From assembly GCF_038405225.1 (NCBI RefSeq), contig NZ_CP151657.1, forward strand, positions 1,550,001 through 1,614,000: 64,000 nucleotides of DNA, given 5' to 3'. The notes beneath the pieces are model-generated. The model saw only the letters and a program-made list of their open reading frames with translations. It had not been told where the DNA came from and did no database searches. The DNA comes from Arthrobacter citreus (GTDB lineage Bacteria > Actinomycetota > Actinomycetes > Actinomycetales > Micrococcaceae). Numbering within the stretch: the first letter of the stretch is position 1; every line of letters starts with the position of its first letter. Shown piece by piece: positions 9,002 to 16,783 of this stretch. The translations under genes were made by a program, and so were the position numbers.

Positions 9002-9100
9002 GATTCCAAGGCTGTCTTCAGATCCGGGGACGCTCTGGTTGTCACCAAACTCGATCGACTCGCGCGTTCCCTTCCGGATTAACGCGACATCGCCGACCAG
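9002..9100 (+). pseudogene. Remnant of a serine recombinase (resolvase/invertase)
   Basis: Reading from 9026, the frame gives GDALVVTKLDRLARSLPD, then a TAA stop at 9080, then RDIADQ. This is the highly conserved catalytic-domain segment of Tn3-type resolvases (G-D-x-L-V-V-T-K-L-D-R-L-A-R-S). The stop replaces one codon of the P-D-A-R-D-I motif. Neither the N-terminal catalytic serine region nor a clear C-terminal DNA-binding domain is left nearby. It is therefore a decayed fragment of a former mobile element, lying between the TetR operator and the aldo/keto reductase. Confidence 0.7.
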
Positions 9101-9221
9101 CCCGTTCATTGGAACCACCGCAGGGCACCCCGGAGTTCCAGCCAACCGTTCCGCCGGGCGGAAGGCTGCGTCACCATGGCAGTAAAGGCCGTGCATTTCC
9201 GCCAACTCAAGGAGCAGGACC

Positions 9222-10076
9222 ATGATCCTGAACGAGACCTACACGCTGGCCAACGGACAACCAATCCCGAAGCTGGGCCTGGGCACGTGGTTCATCCCGG
9301 ACGGCAGCGCTGCGCAGGCCGTCCGGGACGGAATGGCTATTGGCTACCGCAACATCGACACCGCCCAGGCGTACGGCAATGAACACGGCGTCGGAGACGG
9401 GGTGCGCACCAGCGGCGTGCCGCGCAGCGACCTGTTCGTCTCCAGCAAACTCGCCGCCGAGATCAAGGATTACGACGGCGCGGTGGCGGCGATCGACGGA
9501 TCGCTCACCACCATGGGCCTGGAGTATCTAGACCTGATGCTGATCCACAGCCCCCAACCCTGGGACAACTGGCGCGGCGGGTCCTATGCCGAGGGCAACC
9601 GGGAGGCATGGCGGGCGCTGGAGGAGGCACAGCAGGCCGGCAAACTCCGATCCATTGGCGTCTCCAACTTTGAACGGCAGGACCTGGAAAACATCCTCGG
9701 CTCCTGCACGGTGGCTCCGCAGGTCAATCAGGTGCTCCTCCATGTTGGCAACACACCGGATGATCTCCTCGCCTACTGCCGCGGGCAGGACATTCTCATC
9801 GAGGCCTACTCCCCCATTGCCCACGGCGAGATGCTTCGGAATACGGAGGTCACCGCCGTGGCGGAGCGCTACTCGGTGAGTGTCCCGCAGCTGTGCATCC
9901 GGTATGCGCTGCAACTGGGCACGGTGCCGCTGCCCAAAACGGCTAACCCGGAGCACATGGAAAACAATGCGCAGGTCGACTTCGCCATCTCCGACGCAGA
10001 CATGCAGGTCCTGCGGAGCCTGCGCTTCAGCGACTACGGCCGCTCCAGCCGGTTCCCGGTCTTCAGCGGCAAGTGA
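9222..10076 (+). CDS. Aldo/keto reductase
   Basis: This 284-residue TIM-barrel NADPH oxidoreductase has the catalytic tetrad: Asp46 (NIDTAQAYG), Tyr51, Lys76 (SSKL) and His109 (LIHSP). The second signature (IGVSNFE) and the C-terminal cofactor motif (PLPKT) are also present. It should reduce aldehydes or ketones in the cytosol. AAGGAG sits eight bases before the ATG. It is about 30% shorter in its final loop than plant-type members, which is normal for the bacterial AKR5-like group. It converges with the CMD-family gene. Confidence 0.9.
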   Translation: MILNETYTLANGQPIPKLGLGTWFIPDGSAAQAVRDGMAIGYRNIDTAQAYGNEHGVGDGVRTSGVPRSDLFVSSKLAAEIKDYDGAVAAIDGSLTTMGLEYLDLMLIHSPQPWDNWRGGSYAEGNREAWRALEEAQQAGKLRSIGVSNFERQDLENILGSCTVAPQVNQVLLHVGNTPDDLLAYCRGQDILIEAYSPIAHGEMLRNTEVTAVAERYSVSVPQLCIRYALQLGTVPLPKTANPEHMENNAQVDFAISDADMQVLRSLRFSDYGRSSRFPVFSGK

Positions 10077-10138
10077 TGTCCGCGGCGGGGCGGGCACTCC
10101 GGAAGGGAAGGGCCCGCCGCGCGGCCCGCTGATCCGGG

Positions 10139-10933
10139 CTAAAGGTCCCTCACCGCGCGGACGGCAGCCACCACGCGGGGGAATCCCACGTACGGGAAGC
10201 AGTGCACCAGGGCGGCGATGACCTCGGTTTTCGAATTGCCCACCTGCAGGCAGGCGCGCCCGTGCGGACCCAGCTGGGCGGCAGTGTCGCCGATGGCGGC
10301 AAAGGCGCAAAGAGCCAGCAGTTCCCGCAGTGCCGGAGTAAAGGCGCCGCGGGGATAGAAGTCACCGAAGTAGAACTCGGTGAGGAACCGGGGCAGGGCT
10401 TCGTTGAACGGTGCCGGCAGATCGGCCAGGTCATCCCGGATTTCCGTACCGTAGAGCGGCTCCTGCTCCGCCAGGCCCCGCTGGTACCGGTCGGCGTCCC
10501 GGGACCGGCCGGCGTCGTCGTCCGCTCCCTCCCCCGGCAGAGGGAGCGGGATGCCGCGGTCCCGGAACACCGCGTTGATGGCAGCCAGCGCATTCAGGGC
10601 GCGTGGAAAGCCGATCACCGGAGCCAACTGATACACCGCTTCCCGGATCTGCACCGGCGGCACGCCCACCCGCAGCGCCGCCGTGGTGTGGGCACTGAGC
10701 TGCGGCAGGGTCTGCAGGCAGGCCAGCACGGTGACGGTGATCAGTTCGCGGGTCCGGTCATCCAGGACGCCGGTGCCGAAGACGTCGCCAAAGATGAAGC
10801 CCCGCAGGATCTCCATCAGTTCCGGGTCATCCTCGTGGGCTGTCCGGTCACGTGCACCAAACAGCCGCTCGTAGGTTGCTTCAGCCTGTTCCCGGCGGGA
10901 CGGAGAGCTGTGGCGGGGATCCGCTGCATCCAT
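10139..10933 (-). CDS. Carboxymuconolactone decarboxylase family protein, two CMD domains
   Basis: Two CMD-like domains are seen in 264 residues. The first (about 35-125) has LDDRTRELITVTVLACLQTLPQL followed by HTTAALRVGVPPVQIREAV. The second (about 185-260) has FTPALRELLALCAFAAIGD and HGRACLQVGN. The AhpD-type CxxC thiol motif is absent; the first domain has a single Cys (ACLQT) and the second two separated ones. Decarboxylase or peroxide-linked roles are therefore only possibilities. The ATG at 10933 has AAGGAG upstream and is preferred over the GTG-type start at 10972. Confidence 0.83.
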   Translation of the reverse strand: MDAADPRHSSPSRREQAEATYERLFGARDRTAHEDDPELMEILRGFIFGDVFGTGVLDDRTRELITVTVLACLQTLPQLSAHTTAALRVGVPPVQIREAVYQLAPVIGFPRALNALAAINAVFRDRGIPLPLPGEGADDDAGRSRDADRYQRGLAEQEPLYGTEIRDDLADLPAPFNEALPRFLTEFYFGDFYPRGAFTPALRELLALCAFAAIGDTAAQLGPHGRACLQVGNSKTEVIAALVHCFPYVGFPRVVAAVRAVRDL

Positions 10934-11005
10934 GGTGGACTCCTTGCTGGGGACGGGGGTGTTCCCATGCAAGCACGCGCTGCGGGCCAGCGAAAGATCC
11001 CTGCG

Positions 11006-11374
11006 TCAGGCCCGGTCGTGAAGCGTGACGTGGTAGCCGTCGGGATCGGCGAAGGTGAAGGTCAGCCCGAAAGGACCGTCGATGGGCGCCGCAACAATCC
11101 GGTGGCCGTCGGAGATCAAGGCATCGTGGATGGCCTGGACCTCGGTGGCGTGGAGCCAGAGAGCCGTTCCGATGCCCGGTTGGGGTACCGAATCGAGGTC
11201 GGTGCCTGGCACAACGCCGCGCACCGCGAACGCGATGGGGGCGGTTTGGAAGACGACGGCGTGCGGCGGGCCAGCTGGAGACCGGACCAGGCCAAGGTAC
11301 TGCTCGTAAAACTTTTGTGATGCGTCGAGATCGCGCACCTGGAGCGAAATGAAATCGGGGCCGGTGACAGGCAT
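11006..11374 (-). CDS. VOC family protein (glyoxalase/bleomycin-resistance fold)
   Basis: This 122-residue single-chain VOC protein opens with PDFISLQVRDLDASQKFYEQYLGL, includes a central ALWLHATEVQAIHDAL segment, and ends FTFADPDGYHVTLHD, the metal/substrate edge strands of the fold. Such proteins bind or modify small electrophiles or antibiotics. It is transcribed divergently from a MarR regulator, with two palindromes in the shared 61-base intergenic region. It is almost certainly that regulator's target. Confidence 0.88.
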   Translation of the reverse strand: MPVTGPDFISLQVRDLDASQKFYEQYLGLVRSPAGPPHAVVFQTAPIAFAVRGVVPGTDLDSVPQPGIGTALWLHATEVQAIHDALISDGHRIVAAPIDGPFGLTFTFADPDGYHVTLHDRA

Positions 11375-11393
11375 GACTCTCTTCTTTCGTTGA

Positions 11394-11437
11394 TGTCAGT
11401 TATCTGACACAAAGACGATATGTCAGAATACTGACAT
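11394..11437. promoter_or_regulatory. Two MarR-type operators overlapping divergent promoters
   Basis: TGTCAG-TTAT-CTGACA (11394-11409) and ATGTCAG-AATA-CTGACAT (11420-11437) are perfect inverted repeats whose centres are 27 bases apart. The inner CTGACA half-sites can each act as a -35 box. Rightward, CTGACA (11404) plus 17 bases leads to AATACT; leftward, CTGACA (11426-11421) plus 17 bases leads to ATAACT. Binding by the adjacent MarR protein would silence both directions. The second repeat touches the marR start codon. Confidence 0.8.
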
Positions 11438-11894
11438 GAGTCAAGATGCTATCGACCTCGAGACGTCGCTCGGATATCTGCTGAAAGAGGCTTCAAGTGA
11501 GCTGCGCGCTGCGATGGAAGCCGTCCTGCGGCCGCTGGGCATGACAGTGACGCACTACTCGTGCCTTGAACTCCTCGCCCAGCGTCCGGGGCTGTCCAAT
11601 TCCGAGCTCGCCCGCGGGGCATTCGTGACCCGGCAATCGATGAACGTCCTGCTGCAGACCCTGGAGCAGGACGGATATGTGGAGCGCCCGGCGGCGGCCC
11701 GTGTGGGGAGAGTTCTTCCCACCCAGCTCACGCCGCGGGGGCGGCAGGAACTCAAAAAGGCCACGGCCGCAGTCCGTTCCGTGGAGGTCCGGATGCTCGA
11801 CGGTATGACGCCGGAAGAGCAGTCCGATGCACGCAGGATCCTGACGAGCATGGTCCGCTCCCTGCGGGAGTCCAAGGGTGGGGCCCCCGCCTAG
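11436..11894 (+). CDS. MarR family transcriptional regulator
   Basis: This 152-residue winged-helix regulator has the MarR pattern. An N-terminal dimer helix is followed by HYSCLELLAQRPGLSNSELARG, a recognition helix (TRQSMNVLLQTLEQDGYVER) and a wing region (ARVGRVLPTQLTPRGRQEL). There is no Shine-Dalgarno before the ATG, and the putative -10 box ends three bases upstream. The message is thus probably leaderless, or starts at a slightly shifted promoter. It is divergent from the VOC gene and flanked by its own operators. Confidence 0.9.
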   Translation: MSQDAIDLETSLGYLLKEASSELRAAMEAVLRPLGMTVTHYSCLELLAQRPGLSNSELARGAFVTRQSMNVLLQTLEQDGYVERPAAARVGRVLPTQLTPRGRQELKKATAAVRSVEVRMLDGMTPEEQSDARRILTSMVRSLRESKGGAPA

Positions 11895-11952
11895 TCCTAA
11901 ACTCCGCCCTCCTCGTTCAGCATCGAGAGCTACTGCCGCTAGTCTCGAGTTC

Positions 11953-12570
11953 ATGGAGAAGACCGAACCGGCGACGAAAGCGGGCATCAAACGCGTCGAG
12001 GTCGTTGGTTTCCGACTTGCGGCCGGAGCCGGCCTGGTGATGTGGGGCGCCTTCACCGTCATGGGAGCACCCTCCGCCGATGCAGCCGGCCGGCAGGTGC
12101 TGCTTCACTTCTTCGGTCTGTCCAGGGAAAACATCTGCGGCTGGATCATCCTGCTCAGCATGCTGGTCGGAACCTTGGGCCTGGCGCAGCTGGCGTACGG
12201 CTTGATCGGGCGCATTCCAAAACCATGGATTCGCACTGCCGCCGGCTGGACCACCTTTGCCGCAGCGGTAGCGGCCTCACCCTTTGTACTGCTGACCGCG
12301 CTTGTGGTCTTCCTGCTCGCGGCGGGAATCGGAGACCAAACGCGGTTCGAAGCCCCCAACGGGCAGTCCATAGTGGTCACCCAGGACGGCTTCGACGGCG
12401 ACGGCGTGAGCATCTACACCCAGCACGGCAGGTTCCACTACGTCTGGAACCGGCGGGCCGACGAGCTCGGCGGCTTTCCCCGCGTCAAGGACCGCAACTG
12501 CGAACTCTCTGCAGCCGAAAACGCCCTGCTGTTCACCTGCGGAACAGAAACCGTCACCGTGGTCCCTTAA
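11953..12570 (+). CDS. Hypothetical membrane protein
   Basis: The 205-residue protein has three or four hydrophobic helices (about 21-40, 60-85, 97-125) and a C-terminal soluble domain (about 130-205) containing FEAPNGQSIVVTQDGFDGDGVSI. Two cysteines near the C-terminus (NCELSA and FTCGTE) could form a disulfide outside the cell. I do not recognise the family. The start is the ATG at 11953; the upstream open frame is not supported. It follows marR in the same direction with a 58-base gap. Confidence 0.65.
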   Translation: MEKTEPATKAGIKRVEVVGFRLAAGAGLVMWGAFTVMGAPSADAAGRQVLLHFFGLSRENICGWIILLSMLVGTLGLAQLAYGLIGRIPKPWIRTAAGWTTFAAAVAASPFVLLTALVVFLLAAGIGDQTRFEAPNGQSIVVTQDGFDGDGVSIYTQHGRFHYVWNRRADELGGFPRVKDRNCELSAAENALLFTCGTETVTVVP

Positions 12571-12572
12571 GT

Positions 12573-12590
12573 CCGCGGTCCCCGCGGTCC
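12573..12590. repeat. 9-bp tandem duplication
   Basis: CCGCGGTCC is present twice in tandem just after the stop codon of the preceding membrane-protein gene. Imperfect GTGAGCGTG/GAACGTGG copies follow to about 12630. Confidence 0.7.
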
Positions 12591-12696
12591 CTTGAGCGTG
12601 AGTTCCTTGAACGTGGTTCCGTGAGCGTGATCAACACCAACCGGGGCGGTGGACCTGCGCGGGAATGCCGGCGGTGCACGCCGGGTTGCAGCAAGC

Positions 12697-13404
12697 ATGA
12701 CTCCAGATATGTCCAGCACCCCGTCTGACTCCCCCAGCCAGAGAGTTCCCGCCGCTTCGGAGCACCTGCACGTTGCCGTGCTGGGCGCGGGACGCGTGGG
12801 CACCGCCGTCGCCCGCTCACTGCTCGACGCCGGATACCGGGTTTCGCTGTCCGCCTCCGGGGATCCCGCGCAGCTGGCGCTGATGGCCGAAATCGTGACC
12901 CCGGGCGCCGAGCCGAAGTGGACCCGGGATGCCGTGGCCGACGCGGACCTGGTGATCCTTGCGGTGCCCCTGCACCGGCTGCAGCATGTGGACCCCGCTC
13001 TGCTGGAGGGCCGGATTGTGGTGGATGCCATGAACTACTGGCCGCCGGTGGACGGTGAGATTCCTGCGTTTGCTGCAGGGACACGCGGCTCCTCAGTGGT
13101 GGTGCAGGAGATGTTCCCGGGCGCCGTCGTCGTCAAGAGCTTTAACCACACCGGCTACTCCAGTCTGGAACCGGACCGCCGTCCGGCCGGACATCCGGAG
13201 CGGCTTGGCCTCGCGGTGGCGGGTGACCACCCGGAGGCCGTCGCACTCGTCTCGGCGGTGGTGGAGAAGATCGGTTATGACCCGGTCCCTGTTGCTTCCC
13301 TCAGCGCCACCGCGTTCCTGCAGCCCGGCGGAGATGCGTTCGGAGCCCGGCTCACCGGAGCGCAGCTGGAGGCGCTGTCCGGCGTCCCCGCACCTGTGGC
13401 CTGA
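12697..13404 (+). CDS. NAD(P)-binding oxidoreductase, F420-reductase-like fold
   Basis: This 235-residue protein resembles NADPH:F420 oxidoreductases and related NAD(P)-binding proteins. The Rossmann motif VAVLGAGRVGTAVARSLLDAG is near residues 26-46, ILAVPLHRLQHV near 88-99, VVDAMNYWPPVDG near 110-122, and VVKSFNHTGY near 145-154. It is a more distant relative of the two paralogues at 30324 and 32924, which share the motifs D-x-x-N-Y and KxFN. The start is uncertain: ATG at 12697 or 12709, or GTG at 12649; none has a strong ribosome site. Confidence 0.75.
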   Translation: MTPDMSSTPSDSPSQRVPAASEHLHVAVLGAGRVGTAVARSLLDAGYRVSLSASGDPAQLALMAEIVTPGAEPKWTRDAVADADLVILAVPLHRLQHVDPALLEGRIVVDAMNYWPPVDGEIPAFAAGTRGSSVVVQEMFPGAVVVKSFNHTGYSSLEPDRRPAGHPERLGLAVAGDHPEAVALVSAVVEKIGYDPVPVASLSATAFLQPGGDAFGARLTGAQLEALSGVPAPVA

Positions 13405-13547
13405 AGGAGGATACCGGACGTTTCTGCGCGCGTCCGCTGATTGCCGGATCCTGATGCTGGATATCGCAAAGGACCGGATGCTGCTCCCCCGGCGCGGATA
13501 AAGTCTCGAGTGTTCGGTGATCAACCACGCCAGTTGAAGGGCTCAAA

Positions 13548-14063
13548 ATGTCAGATCGCAACTACACCTTGTTCGTGTCGTCGTACAGCGACGCAGGATC
13601 AGCGGCATCGGATTTTAGAACCATCAAGGACATGGATGAAGGAGTGGTGGCTGCGGTTGTCCTCTCCCGTGATGCCTCGGGGCGCGTTGATGTGAAGGAG
13701 CACGGAGGCGGGCTGATTGGCGGCGGCACCACGGCCGGGGCCATTGCCGGGTTGGTGGTGGGACTTTTTGCTCCGCCGCTGCTGCTGTCGGGCGTCATTG
13801 GTGCCGCAATCGGGGCCGGGGCCGGCGCCATTGCCAAGCGCCACGAGGAGAAGAAGATTGGCGTTGAGGCGGACGAATGGCTGCCGCCGGGATCCTCGGC
13901 GCTCGTCGCCGTCGTCGACGATCTGTACCTGGACCGGGTGGACCGGGCCGTCAGCCAGGCGACCAAGAAGATCAGCAAGGCCATCGACAAGGGTGACTAC
14001 GACGCCGTCGTGAAGGCCATCAACGAGGGCGACGAAAAGATCGTGGAGGCCGTGGCCTCCTGA
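13548..14063 (+). CDS. DUF1269-like protein with glycine-zipper membrane hairpin
   Basis: The 171-residue protein begins with a ferredoxin-like segment (YTLFVSSYSDAGSAASDF). A Gly/Ala-rich hydrophobic hairpin follows (about residues 50-98: GGGLIGGGTTAGAIAGLVVG onward). The C-terminal helical tail is charged (KKISKAIDKGDYDAVVKAI). This arrangement matches DUF1269/general-stress-like proteins, some of which are induced by stress; the function is not established. It ends convergently, five bases from the next leftward gene. Confidence 0.65.
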   Translation: MSDRNYTLFVSSYSDAGSAASDFRTIKDMDEGVVAAVVLSRDASGRVDVKEHGGGLIGGGTTAGAIAGLVVGLFAPPLLLSGVIGAAIGAGAGAIAKRHEEKKIGVEADEWLPPGSSALVAVVDDLYLDRVDRAVSQATKKISKAIDKGDYDAVVKAINEGDEKIVEAVAS

Positions 14064-14068
14064 TCCGG

Positions 14069-14650
14069 TCACCGTCCCGGCGGCGCCTCGACGGCGTCGG
14101 CCGGGACGGCATCGGCCGGGACGGGTTCCACCGGGACGGGCCAGCGCCCGGTCGCCTGGTGGTAGTCGATGGCCCGGAGCAAGGGGCCCATGTCAAAGCC
14201 GTTGAGGTTCAGGCTGAGTTTGACGCCCTGGATGGATTTGATCGTCAGAATGGGCTGCCTTCTGGCCCTCCCCAGGCTGTAATGAGCAATGTCGCTGTAG
14301 GAAATGACGTGTTCCTTGCCAAGGATTGAGCGGAAAACCACCTCGTACTGGCGCGGCACCACATAGAAATTGCGGTACATTCCCACGAACATCCAGCCGC
14401 CCAGGAATACTGCTGCGGAAGCGATGCGTGCGTCGAGGGGGCCGTCCGGCGTGGCCCACCCGACCAAGCCGATCAGGACTCCAACGACGATTAAGAGCCA
14501 CCCGATAAAGGGCACCACCTTGGGCATGCGGATTCGCTCCGGGTATTCCTTGGACCGGTTGGGGTGCTTACGCGCCCACCAGCCAACAACGGCCAGGAAT
14601 ACAGTGATGCTGGTCGTGATGGCGATCTGCAGGAATCCCTCTGTTGACAT
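14069..14650 (-). CDS. Membrane protein with PH-like C-terminal domain
   Basis: This 193-residue protein has three membrane helices (about 8-25, 45-68, 76-95). A PH/bacterial-PH-like domain follows, with YVVPRQYEVVFRSILGKEHV, then ISYSDIAHYSL and PILTIKSIQGVKLSLNLNG. The C-terminal tail is proline/alanine-rich and contains a doubled VPADA motif from a 15-bp tandem duplication in the DNA. The function is unknown; the architecture suggests a membrane-bound sensor or scaffold. Confidence 0.6.
   Translation of the reverse strand: MSTEGFLQIAITTSITVFLAVVGWWARKHPNRSKEYPERIRMPKVVPFIGWLLIVVGVLIGLVGWATPDGPLDARIASAAVFLGGWMFVGMYRNFYVVPRQYEVVFRSILGKEHVISYSDIAHYSLGRARRQPILTIKSIQGVKLSLNLNGFDMGPLLRAIDYHQATGRWPVPVEPVPADAVPADAVEAPPGR
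14090..14119. repeat. 15-bp tandem duplication in a gene 3' end
   Basis: Positions 14090-14104 and 14105-14119 are 15-base units differing by one base. They encode the repeated VPADA in the C-terminal tail of the PH-like membrane protein. Confidence 0.8.
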
Positions 14651-14660
14651 GCCTGAAAAT

Positions 14661-15386
14661 CTACCTCAGGCCAGCACTTCTCGGGCCCGGAGATGAACGC
14701 CAGGAACCGCGCAGGATCTCGACGCCGTCCAGCAGGACATCGAGCCCGACGGCGAATTCGGCGTCGTAGTCATAGCCTTCCTTGGCCAGTTCCCCCACCA
14801 CTTCCAGCAGGTACGGATACCTCGCCGCGTCCTCAGCCGTTTCCGCATTTCGGGTCGCTGCGGCGGCCGCAGCGGACTCCTCCGGTGTCTCGAAGGAGAG
14901 GGTTTTCTGCTGCAATGCAAAGCCGTACACGTAGGCATCGAGCAAACTCGTCACATGGACGGTGGTGCGGAAAGAAAACCCGCTCTGCCGCAGGCACCCC
15001 AGCATGGCGTTGTGCTGCCTCAGGTTCTCCGGACCCGGACGGCCGGCCGCCTCCATCCGCCCCACGGCCCAGCGGTGGCGGGTGAGGGCGTCGCGCAGGG
15101 AAACGGCACGGTTCCGCATTCCCTGCTTCCAGCCGTGTGCGGCGTCCGGTTCGGTGACCTCGCTCCAGACCAGGTCCACCATGCCCTCGAGCAGTTCCTG
15201 CTTATTGGCCACGTGCTTGTACAGGGCCATCGGCACCACCCCGAGCTCCTGGGACAGGGTGCGCATGGTGAAACCCTCAATCCCCGCCTGGTCCGCCAGT
15301 TCGACGCCGGCGCGAAGCACGGTCTCGCGGTTCAGGCGCGGCCGGGACACGGACGGCTGACGCCGGTCCTGGGGTTCCTGGGCCAA
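14661..15386 (-). CDS. TetR family transcriptional regulator, TetR(class)-like C-terminal domain
   Basis: The helix-turn-helix is FTMRTLSQELGVVPMALYKHVANKQELLEGMVD, written here only to be located at about residues 35-68 of the preferred protein; the M-A-L-Y-x-H-V-x-N-K-x-E-L-L motif is characteristic of the tetracycline-repressor-like subgroup with the TetR_C domain. I favour the TTG at 15386, which has AGGAAGG seven bases upstream (241 residues). GTG at 15407 and ATG at 15446 are alternatives, but the ATG lies inside an operator and lacks a ribosome site. It is divergent from the DUF4386 gene, which it very likely represses. Confidence 0.85.
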   Translation of the reverse strand: MAQEPQDRRQPSVSRPRLNRETVLRAGVELADQAGIEGFTMRTLSQELGVVPMALYKHVANKQELLEGMVDLVWSEVTEPDAAHGWKQGMRNRAVSLRDALTRHRWAVGRMEAAGRPGPENLRQHNAMLGCLRQSGFSFRTTVHVTSLLDAYVYGFALQQKTLSFETPEESAAAAAATRNAETAEDAARYPYLLEVVGELAKEGYDYDAEFAVGLDVLLDGVEILRGSWRSSPGPRSAGLR

Positions 15387-15427
15387 AGGGTCCGCCTTCC
15401 TGTTCACCCTAATGAGGGAATTAATGC

Positions 15428-15457
15428 TTGACAGAGTGTACGTCATACACCTAGGTT
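15428..15457 (+). promoter_or_regulatory. Promoter of the DUF4386 gene
   Basis: TTGACA at 15428-15433 and TAGGTT at 15452-15457 are separated by 18 bases. The spacer is filled by the first TetR-type operator. Transcription would start near 15463, about 40 bases before the ATG at 15504. Confidence 0.6.
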
Positions 15458-15484
15458 CAGGACATCCGGTGTACAAAGTACACC
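15436..15484. promoter_or_regulatory. Two TetR-type operators
   Basis: The first operator is GTGTA-CGTCA-TACAC (15436-15450). The second is GGTGTAC-AAA-GTACACC (15468-15484), a perfect 17-base palindrome. They share the GTGTA/TACAC half-site, their centres are 33 bases apart, and they straddle the transcription start of the DUF4386 gene. Confidence 0.8.
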
Positions 15485-15503
15485 TTTGGCCGACAGGAGC
15501 ATC

Positions 15504-16223
15504 ATGCAAGCCTCCAACCGGACAGCCCGGACCGCCGGGATCCTCTTCCTTCTGACCTTTGTCTCGGCCATCGCCGGGGCCGCGCTCTACGCGCCGCTGC
15601 TCACTGACCCGGACTACCTCACCGGGCCCGGCGAGGACACCCGGATCCTGCTCGGAGCCGTCTGCGAACTGGTGCTGATCATTGCGAACACTGGCACCGC
15701 CGTCGTGCTGTATCCCGTCCTCCGCCGGCACAGCGAGGCGGCGGCGATTGGATATGTCGCGGCGCGGGTTATGGAATGCGCGCTCATCGCCGTCGGCGTC
15801 CTCAGCGTGCTCACCGTGGTGACCCTGCGGCAGACCGCAGGCGCCGACGCCGGCGAATACCTGCCCGTGGCCCGGGCCCTGGTGGCGGCGCACGGCTGGA
15901 CGTTCCTGCTGGGGCCGGGGTTTGTGGTCGGGATCGGAAACGGGCTGCTGCTCGGATTCCTGATGTACCGCTCGCATTTGGTGCCCCGGCCGCTGGCGCT
16001 GTTTGGACTCATCGGCGGTCCGCTGATGTCACTGTCCGGCCTCGCCGTTCTCTTCGGCGCCTACGGCCAGTCCTCGGTTCCCTCAGCCCTGGCCACCTTG
16101 CCGGAGATTATCTGGGAGGCCTCGCTGGGGATTTACCTGACCGTCGTCGGCTTCCGCCGGTCCCGGGTGACGGCTCGGCCGAAGGGCGGGGCACATGAAT
16201 CCAACCGGCACCCAATTCATTAA
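15504..16223 (+). CDS. DUF4386 family membrane protein
   Basis: The 239-residue protein has six or seven membrane helices and the DUF4386 layout. It opens with RTARTAGILFLLTFVSAIAG, and later has VARALVAAHGWTFLLGPGFV, MYRSHLVPRPLALFGLIGGP and a C-terminal PEIIWEASLGIYLTVVGFR helix. Function in the family is unknown. The ATG at 15504 has AGGAG upstream. Divergence from a TetR repressor with two operators suggests induction by a small hydrophobic or antimicrobial molecule, though this is inference. Confidence 0.82.
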   Translation: MQASNRTARTAGILFLLTFVSAIAGAALYAPLLTDPDYLTGPGEDTRILLGAVCELVLIIANTGTAVVLYPVLRRHSEAAAIGYVAARVMECALIAVGVLSVLTVVTLRQTAGADAGEYLPVARALVAAHGWTFLLGPGFVVGIGNGLLLGFLMYRSHLVPRPLALFGLIGGPLMSLSGLAVLFGAYGQSSVPSALATLPEIIWEASLGIYLTVVGFRRSRVTARPKGGAHESNRHPIH

Positions 16224-16226
16224 GCT

Positions 16227-16772
16227 TCACTGCTCGGCGTCTATCCATACCTGCACCTCGGCGAGCATCACCTTTTGGGTTGGTACATCGACGTCCTCAC
16301 CTGTATTCGGGTCATAGACCTGTGATCCCAGGTAGCGGTCGGTGAGCGTCAGCGACACCCGATCGTACGTTGGTTTTGCCGCCCAAAAATCTGCCGGGGC
16401 GGGCAGCTCGAGATCCTGTGGGTTCTGGATTTCATGTTCCGGCAGGGTGCGCAACGAGGCACGGTGCGTGACTTCTTGCTTCCCGTCATCGAGACTGACA
16501 ACCACAGTGCGAACGCGGTCTGCACGCATGTGGGAAATCCAATCACTGGCGTTGCCATTAACTACGCACACCAGAGCGATCGGTTGAGGATTTGTGAAGT
16601 TCAGGGTGATCTCGTCTTCGAAGTCTTTAGCCGACCCTGCTGCGTCTTCATCGCTTCGGGGGGACAAAGTATCTGGCACCCACCCGGACCCAGGACGACC
16701 GTCGAAGGTATGCAGGTAACCACCATGGCCGTCCCTCACTGGCTGCCTAGAGTTCTCCAACCACGGCCGCAA
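16227..16772 (-). CDS. Orphan NADase-type glycan-binding-like (discoidin-like) domain, possibly truncated
   Basis: The 181-residue frame has the features of the jelly-roll domain found at the C-terminus of actinobacterial NADase-type glycan-binding proteins. These are a DGRPGSGW opening, a central ITLNFTNPQPIALVCVVNG strand, DRVRTVVVSLDDGKQ, and a C-terminal VMLAEVQVWID strand. It has no ATG, ribosome site or signal peptide; the only starts are TTG at 16772 or an internal GTG. Its 5' end lies 11 bases after the LysM gene's stop. It may be a decayed remainder of a larger surface protein, or translated by coupling. The family call is tentative. Confidence 0.5.
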   Translation of the reverse strand: MRPWLENSRQPVRDGHGGYLHTFDGRPGSGWVPDTLSPRSDEDAAGSAKDFEDEITLNFTNPQPIALVCVVNGNASDWISHMRADRVRTVVVSLDDGKQEVTHRASLRTLPEHEIQNPQDLELPAPADFWAAKPTYDRVSLTLTDRYLGSQVYDPNTGEDVDVPTQKVMLAEVQVWIDAEQ

Positions 16773-16783
16773 CCACAGCTAAG

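Noticed and set aside
8954-9223. 89-residue open frame on the minus strand between TetR and the aldo/keto reductase
   Set aside because: No ribosome site or family; the opposite strand of the same stretch reads as a resolvase relic, which explains the residual coding character.
15422-15977. N-terminal extension of the TetR-type protein to 15977
   Set aside because: The extension runs through the operators and the divergent DUF4386 gene and has a low-complexity charged composition; starts at 15386-15446 are realistic.
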